Part shown: piece by piece, positions 1 through 10,404 of the stretch
Layout of the letters: the number at the start of each line of letters is the position of its first letter
Position numbering within the stretch: the stretch's first letter is position 1
DNA from: Anaerolineae bacterium UTCFX1
GTDB lineage: Bacteria > Chloroflexota > Anaerolineae > Anaerolineales > Villigracilaceae
NCBI GenBank assembly: GCA_002050275.1
Contig: MWTB01000010.1
Span: 1 to 64,000 of the forward strand
Direction: 5' to 3'
Length of the DNA stretch: 64,000 nucleotides
Program-made: the position numbers and the translations under genes
The notes under the pieces: model-generated
The model's database searches: none
The model's input: the letters and a program-made list of their open reading frames with translations, nothing else
Told to the model about the DNA's origin: nothing

Positions 1-6
1 TTGTAA

Positions 7-24
7 GACCGACTTAAGTCGGTC
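7..24. repeat. 18-bp perfect palindrome with ACCGACTTAAGTCGGT core
   Basis: The stretch reads GACCGACTTAAGTCGGTC, which is its own reverse complement. The same 16-base core lies inside a longer palindrome at 61891-61916, in front of btuF. Both copies are intergenic. It may be a dispersed repeat or a hairpin-forming element. No T-run follows here, so I do not call it a terminator. Confidence 0.8.
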
Positions 25-69
25 GTACTTGTCGGTCGTACTTGTCGGTCGTACTTGTCGGTCGTACCT
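18..69. repeat. Four tandem copies of a 13-bp unit
   Basis: The unit GTCGGTCGTACTT is repeated at 18-30, 31-43, 44-56 and 57-69; the last copy ends in ACCT instead of ACTT. The array begins with the right half of the palindrome at 7-24, so it looks like slippage expansion from that element. The rest of the gap to 147 shows nothing I can name. Confidence 0.85.
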
Positions 70-147
70 GCTCGCGGGCTGTACCGCCGATCGGGAATTG
101 CACCCTGCCCCGAAGGTTTGTATTCAATTGGCGCGATTATAACGCAT

Positions 148-996
148 TTATAAACGAAGGATTTCGCGCTCGCTGGTTTCGGCGAATATTTGCGCGACGC
201 CGAAGCGTTTGAGCGCAGAGAGAATCAGCCAAAGTAAAAAGTAAGCGATCCATGCCAGCGAGTCGAGCAAGCCGACCAGTAGAAGGTATAACGGCAATAT
301 CAAGCCGATTGGAACGAAGCGGGCATACGGTTGGAGCGATAATTCGAGTCGATTCCACGAATCGTCGAGCGTCCGGCGCGCCTGTTCGAGATATATATCT
401 TTTTCGATGGGGTCTAAATCGGGCTGATTTTGCACTTGCGATTTCAAATTGGAAAGCAGCATCTCTTCGGCGGCGCGTTTATATCCCTGCGGGACGACGA
501 GCTGATCTTGCGCAGAGAGACGGTATCCCCACGCGAAACTGATGCTCAATAGCAAGGAAAGGGTAATGATGATCTTTCGCTGTTCGTACACGAGCGGACG
601 AAGAGAAAACGTCAATCTCCTATCCAGTTCAATGAACAGAATACGCGAATACAATGCCATGCCTGCAAAATAGACCAGCGCGCCAGCCAACGGAATCCAC
701 CCATCGCGCCAAGTAAATAGAAAAATAATCGCGCCGAGAGCATGACCGAAAAACGACAGGCGCAACGGGCGCAACAGCGCGCTGGATAACCCGATAAGAA
801 CTTCGATGAGGATGAGCGATGCGATCACCCATGCGGCAGACTTCAACGCCTGTGAAAACGGGACGAACAACTCGCGATATTGGGTCGCCACCCTGCCGCA
901 CAGGTAACCGGTCCAGCCGCCAGAGATAACAAGCAGCGCAAGGAAGATGATTTCCTTGCGCGTGAGTTGGGTCAGCCAATTAAGTTTAGCGAGCAT
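148..996 (-). CDS. Polytopic membrane protein of unknown function
   Basis: A 282-residue protein that I cannot assign to a named family. Hydrophobic segments lie near residues 18-36, 53-75, 80-118, 143-158 and 228-265, giving roughly six or seven membrane spans. A soluble, charged loop of about 60 residues (around 165-225) precedes the last spans, suggesting one sizeable extracytoplasmic or cytoplasmic helical domain. The start is an ATG at 994-996 with a purine-rich GGAAAG just before it. It lies downstream of valS on the same strand, about 70 bases after the old valS stop, so it may be cotranscribed. No catalytic motif is visible; a permease-like or structural membrane role is possible but unproven. 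Confidence 0.75.
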   Translation of the reverse strand: MLAKLNWLTQLTRKEIIFLALLVISGGWTGYLCGRVATQYRELFVPFSQALKSAAWVIASLILIEVLIGLSSALLRPLRLSFFGHALGAIIFLFTWRDGWIPLAGALVYFAGMALYSRILFIELDRRLTFSLRPLVYEQRKIIITLSLLLSISFAWGYRLSAQDQLVVPQGYKRAAEEMLLSNLKSQVQNQPDLDPIEKDIYLEQARRTLDDSWNRLELSLQPYARFVPIGLILPLYLLLVGLLDSLAWIAYFLLWLILSALKRFGVAQIFAETSEREILRL

Positions 997-1067
997 CTTT
1001 CCAACATCATAAGGTTAATTTACAGCGGTTGCAAGCGAGAGATACGGGTATGCCGCGCCTATGCATT

Positions 1068-1194
1068 TCATTTCAATTGCGCTTTAATTTTTTCAGCCGT
1101 GTCTTTATAGCCCGCAAGTTTGTCGCGCTCTTTTTGCACAAGCGCGGCGGGAGCTTTGTTGGCAAAGTCGCTGGACAGTAATTTTTCCAATCGC

Positions 1195-1202
<8 letters not shown>
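1068..1202 (-). pseudogene. Out-of-frame remnant of the ValRS C-terminal coiled coil
   Basis: After the valS stop at 1195-1197, another frame reads IERLEKLLSSDFANKAPAAL and continues through VQKERDKLAGY to a TGA at 1068-1070. This is the usual C-terminal tRNA-binding arm of valyl-tRNA synthetase, including the conserved DFANKAP stretch. The valS frame stops at PFAY exactly where the arm should begin, and the segment normally joining the two (about 20 residues of the first helix) is not present. This fits a short out-of-frame deletion near 1200. It could be a true mutation or an assembly error. Confidence 0.8.
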
Positions 1203-3711
<2,509 letters not shown>

Positions 3712-3730
3712 TCGGTCTCCTTGATTGTGT

Positions 3731-3797
3731 CGCTCCGAGCATGACGAAGAGTCGCTGCCTTTGTGTTAGAGAAGCTTCGCTGCGTTCAGTATGACAT
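3731..3797. repeat. Degenerate dispersed inverted repeat before valS
   Basis: The segment carries GCTCCGAGCATGACGAAGAG at one end and GAAGCTTCGCTGCGTTCAGT near the other, resembling decayed copies of the GTCAT(T/G)C...GAAGCAATCTC repeat family seen at 15038-15225 and 35803-35927. It lies between the T-box terminator and the valS start codon. Confidence 0.4.
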
Positions 3798-3807
3798 GGC
3801 TGTAAAC

Positions 3808-4101
3808 AAAAAACACTCCGTCCAATAAGAGGACGAAGCGTTCGCTCCGCGGTACCACCTGCATTCGTTTGAAGGTTTGAAGGTTACGAGTTGCAGGCTT
3901 TTGCCTTCAACGTTCGACCTTTCAACTTTCAAACGCACTTTGATCGCTGTAACGGGCAACCCCGCGCCGGTCTAATCATCAACTCGCGTCAATTTTCTTC
4001 GGCATTACATTCAGACGACTTCAATGGCGCAATCCTGCGAACGCTTCCACTGTGCGCGCTCTTCTCTATCAGGCGACAAGTCCACCTACTGCTTCTGAAC
4101 G
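3808..4101 (-). promoter_or_regulatory. T-box leader controlling valS
   Basis: A T-box RNA binds uncharged tRNA and switches between a terminator and an antiterminator. The diagnostic T-box sequence AGGTGGTACCGCGG is on the minus strand at 3847-3860, followed by an intrinsic terminator at 3808-3841: a GC-rich stem (CGCTTCGTCC with GGACGGAGTG) and TTTTTT. Upstream, the stem I region includes a candidate specifier GTC (valine) at 4014-4019, where GTC occurs twice in a row, so the exact specifier position is uncertain. The leader is about 290 nt and lies directly upstream of valS. The T-box and terminator are seen; the specifier is inference. Confidence 0.92.
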
Positions 4102-4107
4102 GTTGGA

Positions 4108-4136
4108 ATTATAAAGAGAGACGCCTATCGCGTCAA
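4108..4136 (-). promoter_or_regulatory. Sigma-70-type promoter of the valS T-box transcript
   Basis: Minus strand: -35 TTGACG at 4131-4136, a 17-base spacer, and a perfect -10 TATAAT at 4108-4113. The predicted start near 4101 fits the 5' end of the T-box leader. Confidence 0.85.
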
Positions 4137-4164
4137 GTTTATTCTTTGATATAATTTTGCCAAC

Positions 4165-4236
4165 GCCCCGATAGTTCAATGGATAGAACAAGGCACTCCT
4201 AAGGCTTAGATGTGGGTTCGATTCCCGCTCGGGGCA
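4165..4236 (+). tRNA. tRNA-Arg (anticodon CCT)
   Basis: The acceptor arm GCCCCGA pairs with TCGGGGC and the discriminator is A; no CCA is encoded. D-stem GTTC/GAAC, T-arm GTGGG/CCCGC with TTCGATT loop, and anticodon loop CTCCTAA giving anticodon CCT. The anticodon stem has one A-G mismatch next to the loop, which is a little unusual. It resembles bacterial tRNA-Arg(CCU) in its D-loop AATGGATA. Confidence 0.92.
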
Positions 4237-4321
4237 TGTCTCATGGATATGTCTTAATTATTATGAAACATTAATAAATTTTCCCTTGCAAAAGCGGATT
4301 GGTTATAGTAATATTCAAAAC

Positions 4322-4360
4322 GATGAACGCTAGGGTGCCCCCCTCACTCTGGCGTTCATC
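4322..4360. terminator. Strong hairpin between tRNA-Arg and glyA-gcvT
   Basis: Arms GATGAACGC (4322-4330) and GCGTTCATC (4352-4360) continue inward as TAGGGTG/CACTCTG with G-U pairs, around a C-rich loop. ATTTT follows on the plus strand and CGTTTT on the minus strand. It can end the tRNA-Arg transcript and the convergent glyA-gcvT transcript. Confidence 0.75.
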
Positions 4361-4400
4361 ATTTTAAGTTAATGGCGGGAAATCATCGAAGACGCGCTTT

Positions 4401-7400
4401 CTACAACTTCGCGAATCTGCTCACGACCTTAGCCGCCGTCGCCGGTTTATCCATCGCGCCGCCTTGATGAATTCCGATGGCCACGCCTTCTGCCGCGTAC
4501 GCTAAATCTACATACGCCTGACCGGTTAAGAAGCGCTCGGTATCAATCGCGCAAGAGGTCACAAAGCCGATAAGCTTACCATCTGCCATTACCGGGTCGC
4601 CATGATGCGCAGGACGGACGCGCTGCTCGTCAAAACGAAAGCGAATCGTCGCGCCTGTGCGCGTTTTCTCTCGCGCCACAAACGCTTCGCGCCCGATGAA
4701 CCACGGTTTGTACGTTTTGACATACGAACCGAACCCGCCTTCCGCGACGCCCAAATCTCGATCATTTTGCCCGGAGCCTAATCCCATTTCGTGACCATAC
4801 AATGGCAGTCCAGCCTCGGTCCGCAATGAATCCCGCGCGCCCAAGCCGACCGGCTTCACGCCAAACGGCGCGCCCACTTTCAAAATCACGTTCCAAAACT
4901 CGACCGAACGCTCAGGATGAACGAATAACTCAAACGCCATTTTCTCGCCCGTATAGCCGGTGCGCGAAACGATCAGGTCAAACCCGCCAATAATCGCGTC
5001 GCATAATTCCGTCCGCTTCAATTTATTTAATCGCGCGCGCGTCTCCGCATCCACTCCCAGCGCAAACAAAATATCTTTCGACTTTGGACCCTGCAATGCA
5101 ATATCCACCCGCATCGCATCGCCCGCTTTCGCATCGCGCAAATTGCGGATCTCGGCGTTATAGCCGTACGTTCGCGCAAATGAACGCGCATTATCAATTT
5201 TCACTTTCCCATCGCGCACGCTTTCAAGCCACGCGCGATCTTTATCATCGTTCGACGCGTTCACGACCACAAGATAATCGTTCCAGTCGCGGCGGTACAC
5301 CAGCAGATCGTCAAGCACATCCGCGTCGGGCGTAAGAAAATGTGTGTATAACGAAGCGCCCGGCTTCATCCCACCGCAATCGTTACCGCAGACCGCGTCG
5401 AGGAACGAAGCCGCATCCGCGCCGCGCACATCGTATACGCCCATATGGCTGACATCGAACAACCCCGCCGCCTGTCGCACGGCAAGATGTTCCTCGTACA
5501 CAGACGTATACTGTACTGGCATCTCCCACCCTCCAAACGGGATCATGCGCCCGCCCAGATCGCGGTGCGTTTGATTTAATCTTGTTTTCTTAAGCTCCCC
5601 TTCAATATCCTTCCATTCAAACGACGGCAATGCTTCCTTTTTGACGTTCGAGTCGCTTCCAATGAACCAAGGTTTTTCCGCGCTTCTTAGTTCCGTTTTC
5701 CACGTCGCCGCCGATGCCCTGATACCGGTCACAATCGTCGGTCCGGGGATACGCTTGGCGGTATGATCTTTTTCGCCATTCATTAAGAGCGACGTATATC
5801 CATCCGATAGATCGCGCAACCACGTCGCCGCCAGCGAGGCTTTATTTTGGGAGACAGCCAGGTGATAGGTCGCGCCGTCCACATTCTTCAACATCCCTTT
5901 GATTTTCCCTTTGGGTGTAAAGATTTCCGTCGCTTGCGCTTTACCGGGCATCAACGCGCTCAGGTCAGACGAGACCGCGAAATCCAACATCTGCCGTACA
6001 CGCGCGCCTTGCAACTCGAACACGCCGGATGTTGCCGCATCGTCAATAAAGTAATAATGCGGGTATCCGCTCTTTTTATATGCGGAGTCAATCCCGGCGG
6101 CTTCGGCTAACTTCCTGACCTTCAACCGTGCGGCGTTCAACAAGTTGAAATCCACTTTCGCGCGGCGCTGTCGTCCTTTGCGAACCGTGTCCACCGCGTG
6201 AGGCGCGCAAGCGAGCAACACATCCGCCATAATATCCGCTAATTGGCGCGTCTTCTTCTCATCGAAGCCGCGTTGCGTGATCCACGGCGTGCCAAGCCGA
6301 ATGCCGGAGGGGTCGAGCGCGTTCTTATCGCCCGGAATTGTATTGCGATTCACCACTACGCCTACCACGTCTAAAATACGCGAAGCCTGATCGCCGCTCA
6401 ATTTCGTGCCGTCTTCGCCGACGATGCTCGTGCAATCCACATTGACGAGATGCGTATCCGTGCCGCCAAACGGGACGCGCAATCCGCGCTTTTCGAATTG
6501 ATCTGCCATGGCTTTTGCATTTTTAATGGTTTGGGTTTGGAGTTGTTTGAATTGTTTGGTTTGAGTCAACTTGAACGTCAGCGCAAGAGCCGCGAAGACA
6601 TTGACGTGCGGTCCGCCTTGTTCGCCGGGGAATACGGCTCTATCCAGTTTCTTCGCAATAGACGAGTCGGTCGTCAATAACACCGCTCCGCGCGGGCCGT
6701 CAATGCTTTTATGCGTGGTAGACATGACCACATGCGCATATCCGATCGGCGAAGGGACAACGCCCGCCGCGACCAATCCGCCGACGTGCGAAATATCCGC
6801 AAGGAAATACGCGCCGACTTCATCCGCAATCTCGCGGAATTTCTTCCAATCAGGCATCCATGAATAGGATGAGTAACCGGCGATCAATAGTTTCGGCTTG
6901 TGTTCGTTCGCCAATGCACGGATCGCCGCATAATCGAGCCGTTCATTCTCGTCAATCGTGTAATGCACCGCCTTAAACCACTTGCCGCTTCGATTGACCG
7001 ACGAACCGTGCGATAAATGTCCGCCATGCAGCAGATTGAGCCCCATGACTGTTTCACCGAGGGGGATTAACGCTTGATAGACGGCGTTGTTAGCAGGTCC
7101 GCCGGAGAGCGCTTGCACGTTCACGTAAATTTGATCGGCGGTAATTCCGTTCGCGGCAAAGGTTTGCGCGGCGCGGCGGCGAGCAAGCGCCTCGACCGTG
7201 TCCGCATATTCGACTCCTTTGTAGTAGCGCGGGTCGCTGTTGCGGCGATACTCCGTCAAGCGCGCAGGATAATCGAGGATTTCGTCATCGTCCATCCAAC
7301 GCGTATCTTCATCGGGATAGCCTTCGGCATAGATGTTCTGAAACGCAGACGATAACGCCTCTCGCACTGCCAACGGGGCTGTCGACTCAGAAGCGATGAG

Positions 7401-7499
7401 GATCAATTTGCGGGCTTGCCGCTCTTGTTCAAGTTGCATCAGTTTGTATACGTCGGGGTCGAGTTTGGCAAGGTTTCCGCGGAATAGATAATCGGTCAT
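4401..7499 (-). CDS. Serine hydroxymethyltransferase fused to glycine cleavage T protein
   Basis: A 1032-residue fusion. Residues 1 to about 470 are serine hydroxymethyltransferase (serine + THF to glycine + methylene-THF): the PLP lysine is K264 in STTHKSIDGPRG, preceded by ADISHVGGL. Compared with ordinary SHMT there is an insert of about 30 residues near 68-95 (RWMDDDEILDYPARL). Residues 639-1032 are aminomethyltransferase GcvT (HRDLGGRMIPFGGWEMPVQY start; RTGYTGE; LGARDSLRTEAGLPLYG). Residues 470-638 form a linker domain whose end, KPWFIGSDSN, echoes KPWFIGREAF in the true GcvT part, suggesting a decayed GcvT-like piece. Both enzymes make or use methylene-THF and glycine, so fusion could channel folate carbon. 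No gcvH or gcvP is nearby. The start ATG at 7499 follows TTTGGAGACAG. Confidence 0.93.
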   Translation of the reverse strand: MTDYLFRGNLAKLDPDVYKLMQLEQERQARKLILIASESTAPLAVREALSSAFQNIYAEGYPDEDTRWMDDDEILDYPARLTEYRRNSDPRYYKGVEYADTVEALARRRAAQTFAANGITADQIYVNVQALSGGPANNAVYQALIPLGETVMGLNLLHGGHLSHGSSVNRSGKWFKAVHYTIDENERLDYAAIRALANEHKPKLLIAGYSSYSWMPDWKKFREIADEVGAYFLADISHVGGLVAAGVVPSPIGYAHVVMSTTHKSIDGPRGAVLLTTDSSIAKKLDRAVFPGEQGGPHVNVFAALALTFKLTQTKQFKQLQTQTIKNAKAMADQFEKRGLRVPFGGTDTHLVNVDCTSIVGEDGTKLSGDQASRILDVVGVVVNRNTIPGDKNALDPSGIRLGTPWITQRGFDEKKTRQLADIMADVLLACAPHAVDTVRKGRQRRAKVDFNLLNAARLKVRKLAEAAGIDSAYKKSGYPHYYFIDDAATSGVFELQGARVRQMLDFAVSSDLSALMPGKAQATEIFTPKGKIKGMLKNVDGATYHLAVSQNKASLAATWLRDLSDGYTSLLMNGEKDHTAKRIPGPTIVTGIRASAATWKTELRSAEKPWFIGSDSNVKKEALPSFEWKDIEGELKKTRLNQTHRDLGGRMIPFGGWEMPVQYTSVYEEHLAVRQAAGLFDVSHMGVYDVRGADAASFLDAVCGNDCGGMKPGASLYTHFLTPDADVLDDLLVYRRDWNDYLVVVNASNDDKDRAWLESVRDGKVKIDNARSFARTYGYNAEIRNLRDAKAGDAMRVDIALQGPKSKDILFALGVDAETRARLNKLKRTELCDAIIGGFDLIVSRTGYTGEKMAFELFVHPERSVEFWNVILKVGAPFGVKPVGLGARDSLRTEAGLPLYGHEMGLGSGQNDRDLGVAEGGFGSYVKTYKPWFIGREAFVAREKTRTGATIRFRFDEQRVRPAHHGDPVMADGKLIGFVTSCAIDTERFLTGQAYVDLAYAAEGVAIGIHQGGAMDKPATAAKVVSRFAKL

Positions 7500-7585
7500 G
7501 ATCTGTCTCCAAAGAAAATTTTTCGGGCGTTTGAATTGTAGAACGGCTTACAAGGCGGGTCAAGTGCGTCGCCTGCGGCGATAAC

Positions 7586-8233
7586 TTAAAGTCTAAACTG
7601 TGAGTAGCCCAACGCGATCAACTCGCGCGGAATGCCAAGCAAGTTCGTGAAAAGAAATATGATCAACCCGAACGCCTGCCCAACGAATGGCACAAACCAT
7701 AGCAAGAGGAAGACGATCCAGGTAAATGCGCCGCGAATTGGTTGCATGCGCATGCGCAGGTTCTGCGATAAGAAAGGTTCGATCACGCCATACCCGTCGA
7801 AAGGTGGGACGGGAATCAAGTTCAAGACAACCGCCATGATCTGTAAATAAGCGAGGAAAGCCAGTCCCGGTCCCAACGCGGTCAACCCAACCGAAGTAAA
7901 CTTCAGCGCGAGCGCGAGAAGAATTGCAATCGTCACGTTTGCCATCGGTCCCGCCAATGACACGGCGCTGCGCCAGTAATCATTTCGCAGTCTCCACGTT
8001 TCGATATATACGGCGCCGCCGGGCAAGCCGATCCCGCCCATAAGGAGGAAAAGAAGCGGCAACAAGAGCGAGAACACAGGATGGGTATACTTCAGCGGGT
8101 TGAACGTGAGATAGCCTTTTTCACGCACGGTCCAATCGCCGCCGTAATAGGCGACCAGCGCGTGTGAGAATTCATGCAAGCATAAAGAAAAAATCCAACC
8201 GACTAAAACGATGAAAAAGGTGTGGAGATTCAT
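7586..8233 (-). CDS. Site-2 protease family (M50) membrane metalloprotease
   Basis: An intramembrane zinc protease of 215 residues. The zinc motif HEFSH is at residues 20-24 in the first membrane helix, and the second motif NLIPVPPFDG lies near residue 140, providing the metal-binding aspartate. About five or six hydrophobic spans are visible and there is no PDZ domain, so it is one of the short M50 forms. Substrate unknown. Its start overlaps the stop of the MBL-fold gene by 4 bases (8230-8233), implying translational coupling, and it sits upstream of glyA-gcvT on the same strand. Confidence 0.88.
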   Translation of the reverse strand: MNLHTFFIVLVGWIFSLCLHEFSHALVAYYGGDWTVREKGYLTFNPLKYTHPVFSLLLPLLFLLMGGIGLPGGAVYIETWRLRNDYWRSAVSLAGPMANVTIAILLALALKFTSVGLTALGPGLAFLAYLQIMAVVLNLIPVPPFDGYGVIEPFLSQNLRMRMQPIRGAFTWIVFLLLWFVPFVGQAFGLIIFLFTNLLGIPRELIALGYSQFRL

Positions 8234-8922
8234 CGGTTCGCTCCGAACGCTTCAATCTCTTTTTGCATGATCTCGACCGGGAAATCCGCGCCATGCGCAG
8301 GATAGACGCGCTGAATTCCCATAGGCAAAATTTTCTTCCAACTTTCAACAACCATGCAAATATCTTCGGCAAGGATGGGCAAACCGGGCGTAAGGCGCAA
8401 ATACCAATCGTTCATCGCCATGTCGCCGACAAACCCTTCGCCGGAATCGAGCAACACGCTCATATGCCCCATTGAATGACCGGGCGTATAGATCGCTCTT
8501 GCAGGGATGCCGTATTCTTCCAGCGATACGCCTTCGTCGCCAAGGACAACGTCCACTTTGACCGGCGGTAAATGAATGCGGAGCAGACTGCGCGCCAAAG
8601 CCGACATCGCTTTTCCGTAGCTGTTAACGCCGGGCGGAAACAACGGCTTGCCCGTTTCGACCCACGCCTGATCGCGATAATGAACGGCAACCTTTGCGCC
8701 GGTCATCTGTTGGATCGGAGACAGCGCGCCGACATGATCCCAATGTCCATGCGTGAGGAGAATTAAGGAGATGTCTTTCGGCTCCACGTTCAACGCGCGA
8801 AGACCTCTCACGAACGCCTTCGCGCTTCCCTGCGCGCCCGCATCCACTAGAACGGTTCGTTCGCCGCGCAAGAGAAAACTATTGCAGATTCCCAACGGGA
8901 TTCGATGAAAAGAAAAGCTCAT
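8230..8922 (-). CDS. MBL-fold metallo-hydrolase
   Basis: A 230-residue metallo-beta-lactamase-fold hydrolase. The metal motif THGHWDH is at residues 57-63 (H58, H60, D62, H63); later ligands are H in TPGHSMGHM near 148, D in FVGDMAMND near 168, and H in YPAHGAD near 213. This is the glyoxalase II-like arrangement for a two-metal site. Specific substrate cannot be read from sequence; thioester or lactone hydrolysis is typical. It overlaps the following M50 protease gene by 4 bases. Confidence 0.9.
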   Translation of the reverse strand: MSFSFHRIPLGICNSFLLRGERTVLVDAGAQGSAKAFVRGLRALNVEPKDISLILLTHGHWDHVGALSPIQQMTGAKVAVHYRDQAWVETGKPLFPPGVNSYGKAMSALARSLLRIHLPPVKVDVVLGDEGVSLEEYGIPARAIYTPGHSMGHMSVLLDSGEGFVGDMAMNDWYLRLTPGLPILAEDICMVVESWKKILPMGIQRVYPAHGADFPVEIMQKEIEAFGANR

Positions 8923-8982
8923 ATCGTCTATCCTTGAAAGCGATGATCGTCGTGCGTTGCATCCATTATAACTGCGCCGCGG

Positions 8983-9870
8983 TCATTGACCGCTCCACTG
9001 TTCCGCATACCAGCGGATATATTCCTCCATATGCGCCGACCAGTAGGCTTCTGTATGAGCGCCGCTGTACAGCCGCCATTCGTGAGGAATTTCGAATTTC
9101 ATCAACAACGCTTCTATTTGTCGCGCCGAAGCAAGCTCCGGATCGTTTCTGCCGATATCCATAAATACAGCGGGGATAGCGTCGGGAGATAACACGCGGA
9201 GCCAAAATTCCACCCGCGAAGCGTCGCGTTGAAAGATCGCCAGCGAATGCAGACCAACAACGCCGAACAGGTCGGGACGGGTAAACCCAAGTTGCAACGC
9301 CCAGCCTGCGCCGCGAGACAGCCCCCCAATGGCGCGGAAACGCGGAGTGGAAATTGTCCGGTAGGTTCGGTCAATGAACGGAATTAAATGATCCGCCAAC
9401 CGCTCTCCAAAGCCGGCGCCGGCTGAAGTGTACCAATAGCGGTCGTCGGGAAAGACAACGATGAACGGCGTGATAGTTTGATTAAGCAAAAATTTGTTCA
9501 TGCTATCCGTCGCGCCGAGGCGAATCCATTGATCGGCGTTGTACGTTTGCCCGTGTAATAAATAGAGGACGGGATAGCGCTGATCCGTCTGCTTAGAGTA
9601 GCAAGGCGGCAGATAGATGAGGAACTCCTGTGGAGGCGTTGTCGAATCGAGGCTTCCCGTTTCAACGACGCCGGATTGCAGATGACAAGCCAACGTCGCA
9701 ATGCTCGTAGTTTCGGTTGGAACGACAAAAGTGGGCGGCGGCGTTTGCGTTGCCGTTGGCGCAATATTTATTGACGCTGGGGCAGTTGAAGCGGACGGCG
9801 CGCACGCCGTACAGAATAGAAGACCGATTGCCGAAAATGCGCGTCGCGTTATCGCTTGACGGGTTTTCAT
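8983..9870 (-). CDS. Lipoprotein esterase, alpha/beta-hydrolase fold
   Basis: A secreted, lipid-anchored putative esterase of the Fes/EstD type. I choose the ATG at 9868-9870, giving MKTRQAITRRAFSAIGLLFC and then a lipobox-like TACAPS; the longer reading at 9939 would run into the tRNA-Pro gene on the other strand. The product then has about 295 residues. After a Thr/Pro-rich linker the hydrolase domain includes PVLYLLHGQTYNADQW (oxyanion region) and the nucleophile elbow GLSRGAG; the catalytic His is probably in YSGAHTEAYW. A TATAAT hexamer ends 7 bases before this ATG, so the message may be leaderless, and that -10 overlaps the opposing tRNA-Pro promoter. Confidence 0.82.
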   Translation of the reverse strand: MKTRQAITRRAFSAIGLLFCTACAPSASTAPASINIAPTATQTPPPTFVVPTETTSIATLACHLQSGVVETGSLDSTTPPQEFLIYLPPCYSKQTDQRYPVLYLLHGQTYNADQWIRLGATDSMNKFLLNQTITPFIVVFPDDRYWYTSAGAGFGERLADHLIPFIDRTYRTISTPRFRAIGGLSRGAGWALQLGFTRPDLFGVVGLHSLAIFQRDASRVEFWLRVLSPDAIPAVFMDIGRNDPELASARQIEALLMKFEIPHEWRLYSGAHTEAYWSAHMEEYIRWYAEQWSGQ

Positions 9871-9885
9871 CCGGCGCATTATACT
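9856..9885 (+). promoter_or_regulatory. Promoter of tRNA-Pro, overlapping the esterase promoter
   Basis: Plus strand: TTGACG at 9856-9861, an 18-base gap, and TATACT at 9880-9885, about 11 bases before the tRNA. On the minus strand the overlapping bases 9878-9883 read TATAAT, the likely -10 for the esterase gene. The two divergent -10 boxes share four bases. Confidence 0.65.
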
Positions 9886-9896
9886 CGTCATAAGTT

Positions 9897-9970
9897 CGGG
9901 GCGTAGCGCAGTCCGGCAGCGCACTTGCTTTGGGAGCAAGGGGCCCCGGGTTCAAATCCCGGCGCCCCGA
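9897..9970 (+). tRNA. tRNA-Pro (anticodon TGG)
   Basis: Acceptor CGGGGCG/CGCCCCG with discriminator A; anticodon stem CTTGC/GCAAG around loop TTTGGGA, anticodon TGG; T-arm CCGGG/CCCGG with loop TTCAAAT. CCA is not encoded. A hairpin terminator follows at 9985. Confidence 0.97.
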
Positions 9971-9984
9971 CTTATCCGCACGCT

Positions 9985-10013
9985 AAACCGTCATCTCGTA
10001 CGATGACGGTTTT
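9985..10013 (+). terminator. Intrinsic terminator of tRNA-Pro
   Basis: Stem AAACCGTCAT (9985-9994) pairs with ATGACGGTTT (10003-10012) around an 8-base loop, followed by TATCTT. Confidence 0.75.
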
Positions 10014-10096
10014 ATCTTAAAGCGCCGCAGAAATAGTCGGCTTGCGCGTTCTCCGCCCGTTTATTTAATGCTACAATAGGCGCGGAGTTAATACGT

Positions 10097-10399
10097 ATGG
10101 CAAAGAAAATAGACGGAGTCATCGAAGCGGTACGCTACAAGAACGACCAAATTGTGATGGTGCGCGCGTATGAACGACGCGGGTTCACCTTCTCAGATCG
10201 CGTGTTAATAAAGCGCAAAGACCTGCTGGAACGTCTTAAGAACGGAGCGCAATTCGTCACCGGCGAGCGCATCGAATTAATGGCGAGCACCTTCCATGCG
10301 AATAAGGCGGCGCAAGTCGTGAAAAGGGGCGAGAAAGAGTTCATCGCGACCAGCGCCGACGCCGAACGCGACGATTTAGAACAAACGCCCGTATTCTAG
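10097..10399 (+). CDS. Conserved-looking hypothetical protein, 100 aa
   Basis: A small acidic/basic soluble protein with no signal peptide or membrane segment. It reads as one compact beta-rich domain (VIEAVRYKNDQIVMVRAYER, then a helix KRKDLLERLKNG and a strand region FVTGERIELM). I do not recognise the family. A GGAG lies 10 bases upstream of the ATG. It ends 5 bases before the next gene, so the two are almost certainly cotranscribed and may act together. Confidence 0.75.
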   Translation: MAKKIDGVIEAVRYKNDQIVMVRAYERRGFTFSDRVLIKRKDLLERLKNGAQFVTGERIELMASTFHANKAAQVVKRGEKEFIATSADAERDDLEQTPVF

Positions 10400-10404
10400 T
10401 CGGC

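Noticed and set aside
18..69. A CRISPR-like array
   Set aside because: The units are 13 bp and directly adjacent with no spacers; it is a plain tandem repeat.
4237..4321. A small RNA after tRNA-Arg
   Set aside because: The stretch is AT-rich with no promoter or structure apart from the shared terminator.
9662..9955. Reading frames running through the tRNA-Pro gene on the minus strand
   Set aside because: They are antisense to a clear tRNA and lie in another frame of the esterase gene.
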